From contig NZ_CP053069.1 in assembly GCF_013003965.1 (NCBI RefSeq), positions 2,077,419-2,141,418 on the forward strand: DNA of 64,000 bases, read 5' to 3'. The notes under the pieces are model-generated. The model worked only from the letters and a program-made list of their open reading frames with translations. It was not told where the DNA came from and ran no database searches. The translations under genes and the position numbers were made by a program. This stretch comes from Usitatibacter rugosus (lineage in GTDB: Bacteria; Pseudomonadota; Gammaproteobacteria; Burkholderiales; Usitatibacteraceae). Of the stretch, positions 62,929 to 64,000 are shown piece by piece; position 1 is the stretch's first letter, and the number at the start of each line of letters is the position of its first letter.

Positions 62929-64000
62929 AGTTCCCCGTCACCACCACGCTGGAGGGCTGGGCGAGCAGCCGGCGCTCCACGTCGGCTGCCGGCACCGCCT
63001 GGCTGAACAGGAAGCCCTGGTACTCGCCCTGGCCCAGGCCGCGGAGGAACTGGAGCTGGTCCTCGCGCTCGACGCCCTCGGCGACGATGCCCAAGCGCAG
63101 GCCATGGGCCATCGCCATGATGGCCTGCACGATCGCCGCATCGTCGGCGTCGACCGAGAGGTCGGCGATGAACGACTGGTCGATCTTCAGCTTCTGGATC
63201 GGGAACCGCTTCAGGTAATTGAGGCTCGAGTAGCCGGTGCCGAAGTCGTCGATCGACAGGCCCACGCCCATGCGGTGCAGCTCTTCCAGCATCACGATCG
63301 CCTGCGGAGCGTTGTGCATCACGACGCTCTCCGTGATCTCGAGCTCGAGCAGCGAGGGATCCAGCCCGCTTTCCTCGAGGACTTCCGACACCGTTTGCAC
63401 GAGATCCGCCTGCTGGAACTGCAGGCCGGAGATGTTCACGGCCATCACCAGGTCCGGGAGCCCACGCCGCTGCCACGCCTTGTTCTGCACGCACGCTTCC
63501 CGTAGCACCCAGTTGCCGATCGGGATGATGAGGCCGGTTTCCTCGGCGAACGGGATGAACTCGGCCGGCGGCACGAGGCCACGCTCCGGGTGCTTCCACC
63601 GGACCAGTGCCTCGACGCCGGTGATGCGCCCCGTATGCAGGTCGACCTTGGGCTGGTAGTGGAGGATGAGCTGCTGGCGTTCGACCGCCGTCCGCAGCTC
63701 CGACTCGAGGACCAGCTGCTCGGGCGAGAAGGTGTTCATGTCCTCGGAGAAGTAGGCCACGTTCGCGCGGCCGGATTTCTTCACGTGGTACATCGCCGCG
63801 TCCGCGCTCGCGATCAGCCGCGTCGCGTCCTGGCCGTGCTCGGGAAAGAGGCTGATGCCGATGCTCGAGCCCACGCGCAGGTCCAGCCCGTCGAAGGGAA
63901 TCACGCGCGACAGGGTGCTCATGATCTTGGCCGCGGTCTCGCCGGCGTCCTCGGGACGCGAGACGTTGCGAAGCAGGATCACGAACTCGTCGCCGCCCAG
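62927..64000 (-). CDS. GGDEF-EAL protein (5' end outside window)
   Basis: The visible C-terminal 357 residues begin in the middle of a GGDEF domain whose active-site motif LGGDEFVILL is intact right at the window edge, with DAAMYHVKKSGR near the domain end. The EAL domain is complete and keeps the catalytic residues: VEALVRWKH, AVNISGLQF, LEITESV, IDDFGTGYSSL, LKIDQSF and AEGVE. Both cyclase and phosphodiesterase activities are possible. The N-terminal sensor, if any, lies outside. Third c-di-GMP turnover protein in this window. Confidence 0.93.
   Translation of the reverse strand: MGGDEFVILLRNVSRPEDAGETAAKIMSTLSRVIPFDGLDLRVGSSIGISLFPEHGQDATRLIASADAAMYHVKKSGRANVAYFSEDMNTFSPEQLVLESELRTAVERQQLILHYQPKVDLHTGRITGVEALVRWKHPERGLVPPAEFIPFAEETGLIIPIGNWVLREACVQNKAWQRRGLPDLVMAVNISGLQFQQADLVQTVSEVLEESGLDPSLLELEITESVVMHNAPQAIVMLEELHRMGVGLSIDDFGTGYSSLNYLKRFPIQKLKIDQSFIADLSVDADDAAIVQAIMAMAHGLRLGIVAEGVEREDQLQFLRGLGQGEYQGFLFSQAVPAADVERRLLAQPSSVVVTGN

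Overview
The window is uniformly GC-rich, densely packed DNA with many stop/start overlaps of the ATGA, GTGA or TGATG kind. It looks like a free-living, probably microaerobic or facultatively anaerobic betaproteobacterium. The evidence is a Bug/TctC-type receptor, a complete System I cytochrome c maturation locus, a KorABC-like 2-oxoacid oxidoreductase, RAYT/REP elements with the GGGGTCAGACTCCC palindrome, and -10 boxes of the TAGAATGGC type. The genus cannot be fixed from sequence reading alone. I saw no rRNA, tRNA or CRISPR array.

Region 1 (1-19279) is the most striking part. A leftward ccm operon (ccmI-A-B-C-D-E-F, running off the left edge) diverges from a rightward seven-gene operon. That operon encodes a di-heme b-type membrane protein, an FHA-domain/decaheme c fusion, a two-domain GlcG/HbpS-like lipoprotein, an outer-membrane beta-barrel, a 1306-residue decaheme protein with an LVIVD-type propeller, a c554-like tetra/pentaheme cytochrome, and a cytosolic FAD/2x cNMP-binding/4Fe-4S protein. 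Read in order, this is a candidate route for electrons from a cytosolic flavoprotein across the inner membrane, periplasm and outer membrane (or the reverse), with a c-type heme assembly factory beside it. The start of the large decaheme gene, including its signal peptide, lies inside a dispersed inverted-repeat element.

Region 2 (19284-26036) holds a RAYT transposase flanked by its palindromes, a lysophospholipid transporter (lplT), an EAL/HD-GYP c-di-GMP phosphodiesterase pair (the HD-GYP lacks the first residue of its HD motif), a CaiB/BaiF CoA-transferase and a small membrane protein.

Region 3 (26161-42535) is a co-directional block in which a complete chemosensory operon (STAS, MCP-like protein with a CheZ-type motif, CheY, CheA, two near-duplicate MCPs, CheW, a third MCP, CheR, CheD, CheB) lies between korC-like and korA/korB-like genes. 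The three kor products match in size and domains the subunits of 2-oxoglutarate:NADP+ oxidoreductase.

Region 4 (42541-49228) contains a compositionally foreign FRG-domain gene, a hypothetical protein, threonine aldolase, a 59-residue protein, a GlxA-type AraC regulator, a solo 46-bp REP palindrome between convergent genes, PhoH/PIN, a Bcp peroxiredoxin and an ArnD-like deacetylase.

Region 5 (49337-64000) contains a 5'-nucleotidase lipoprotein followed by a protease-like protein that has lost its catalytic triad; a Bug receptor/isocitrate-lyase-family/LeuC/LeuD operon that may be a dicarboxylate catabolic unit; a 1383-residue secreted protein with ten Ig-like repeats; a group II truncated hemoglobin; typA/bipA; and a GGDEF-EAL protein cut by the right edge.
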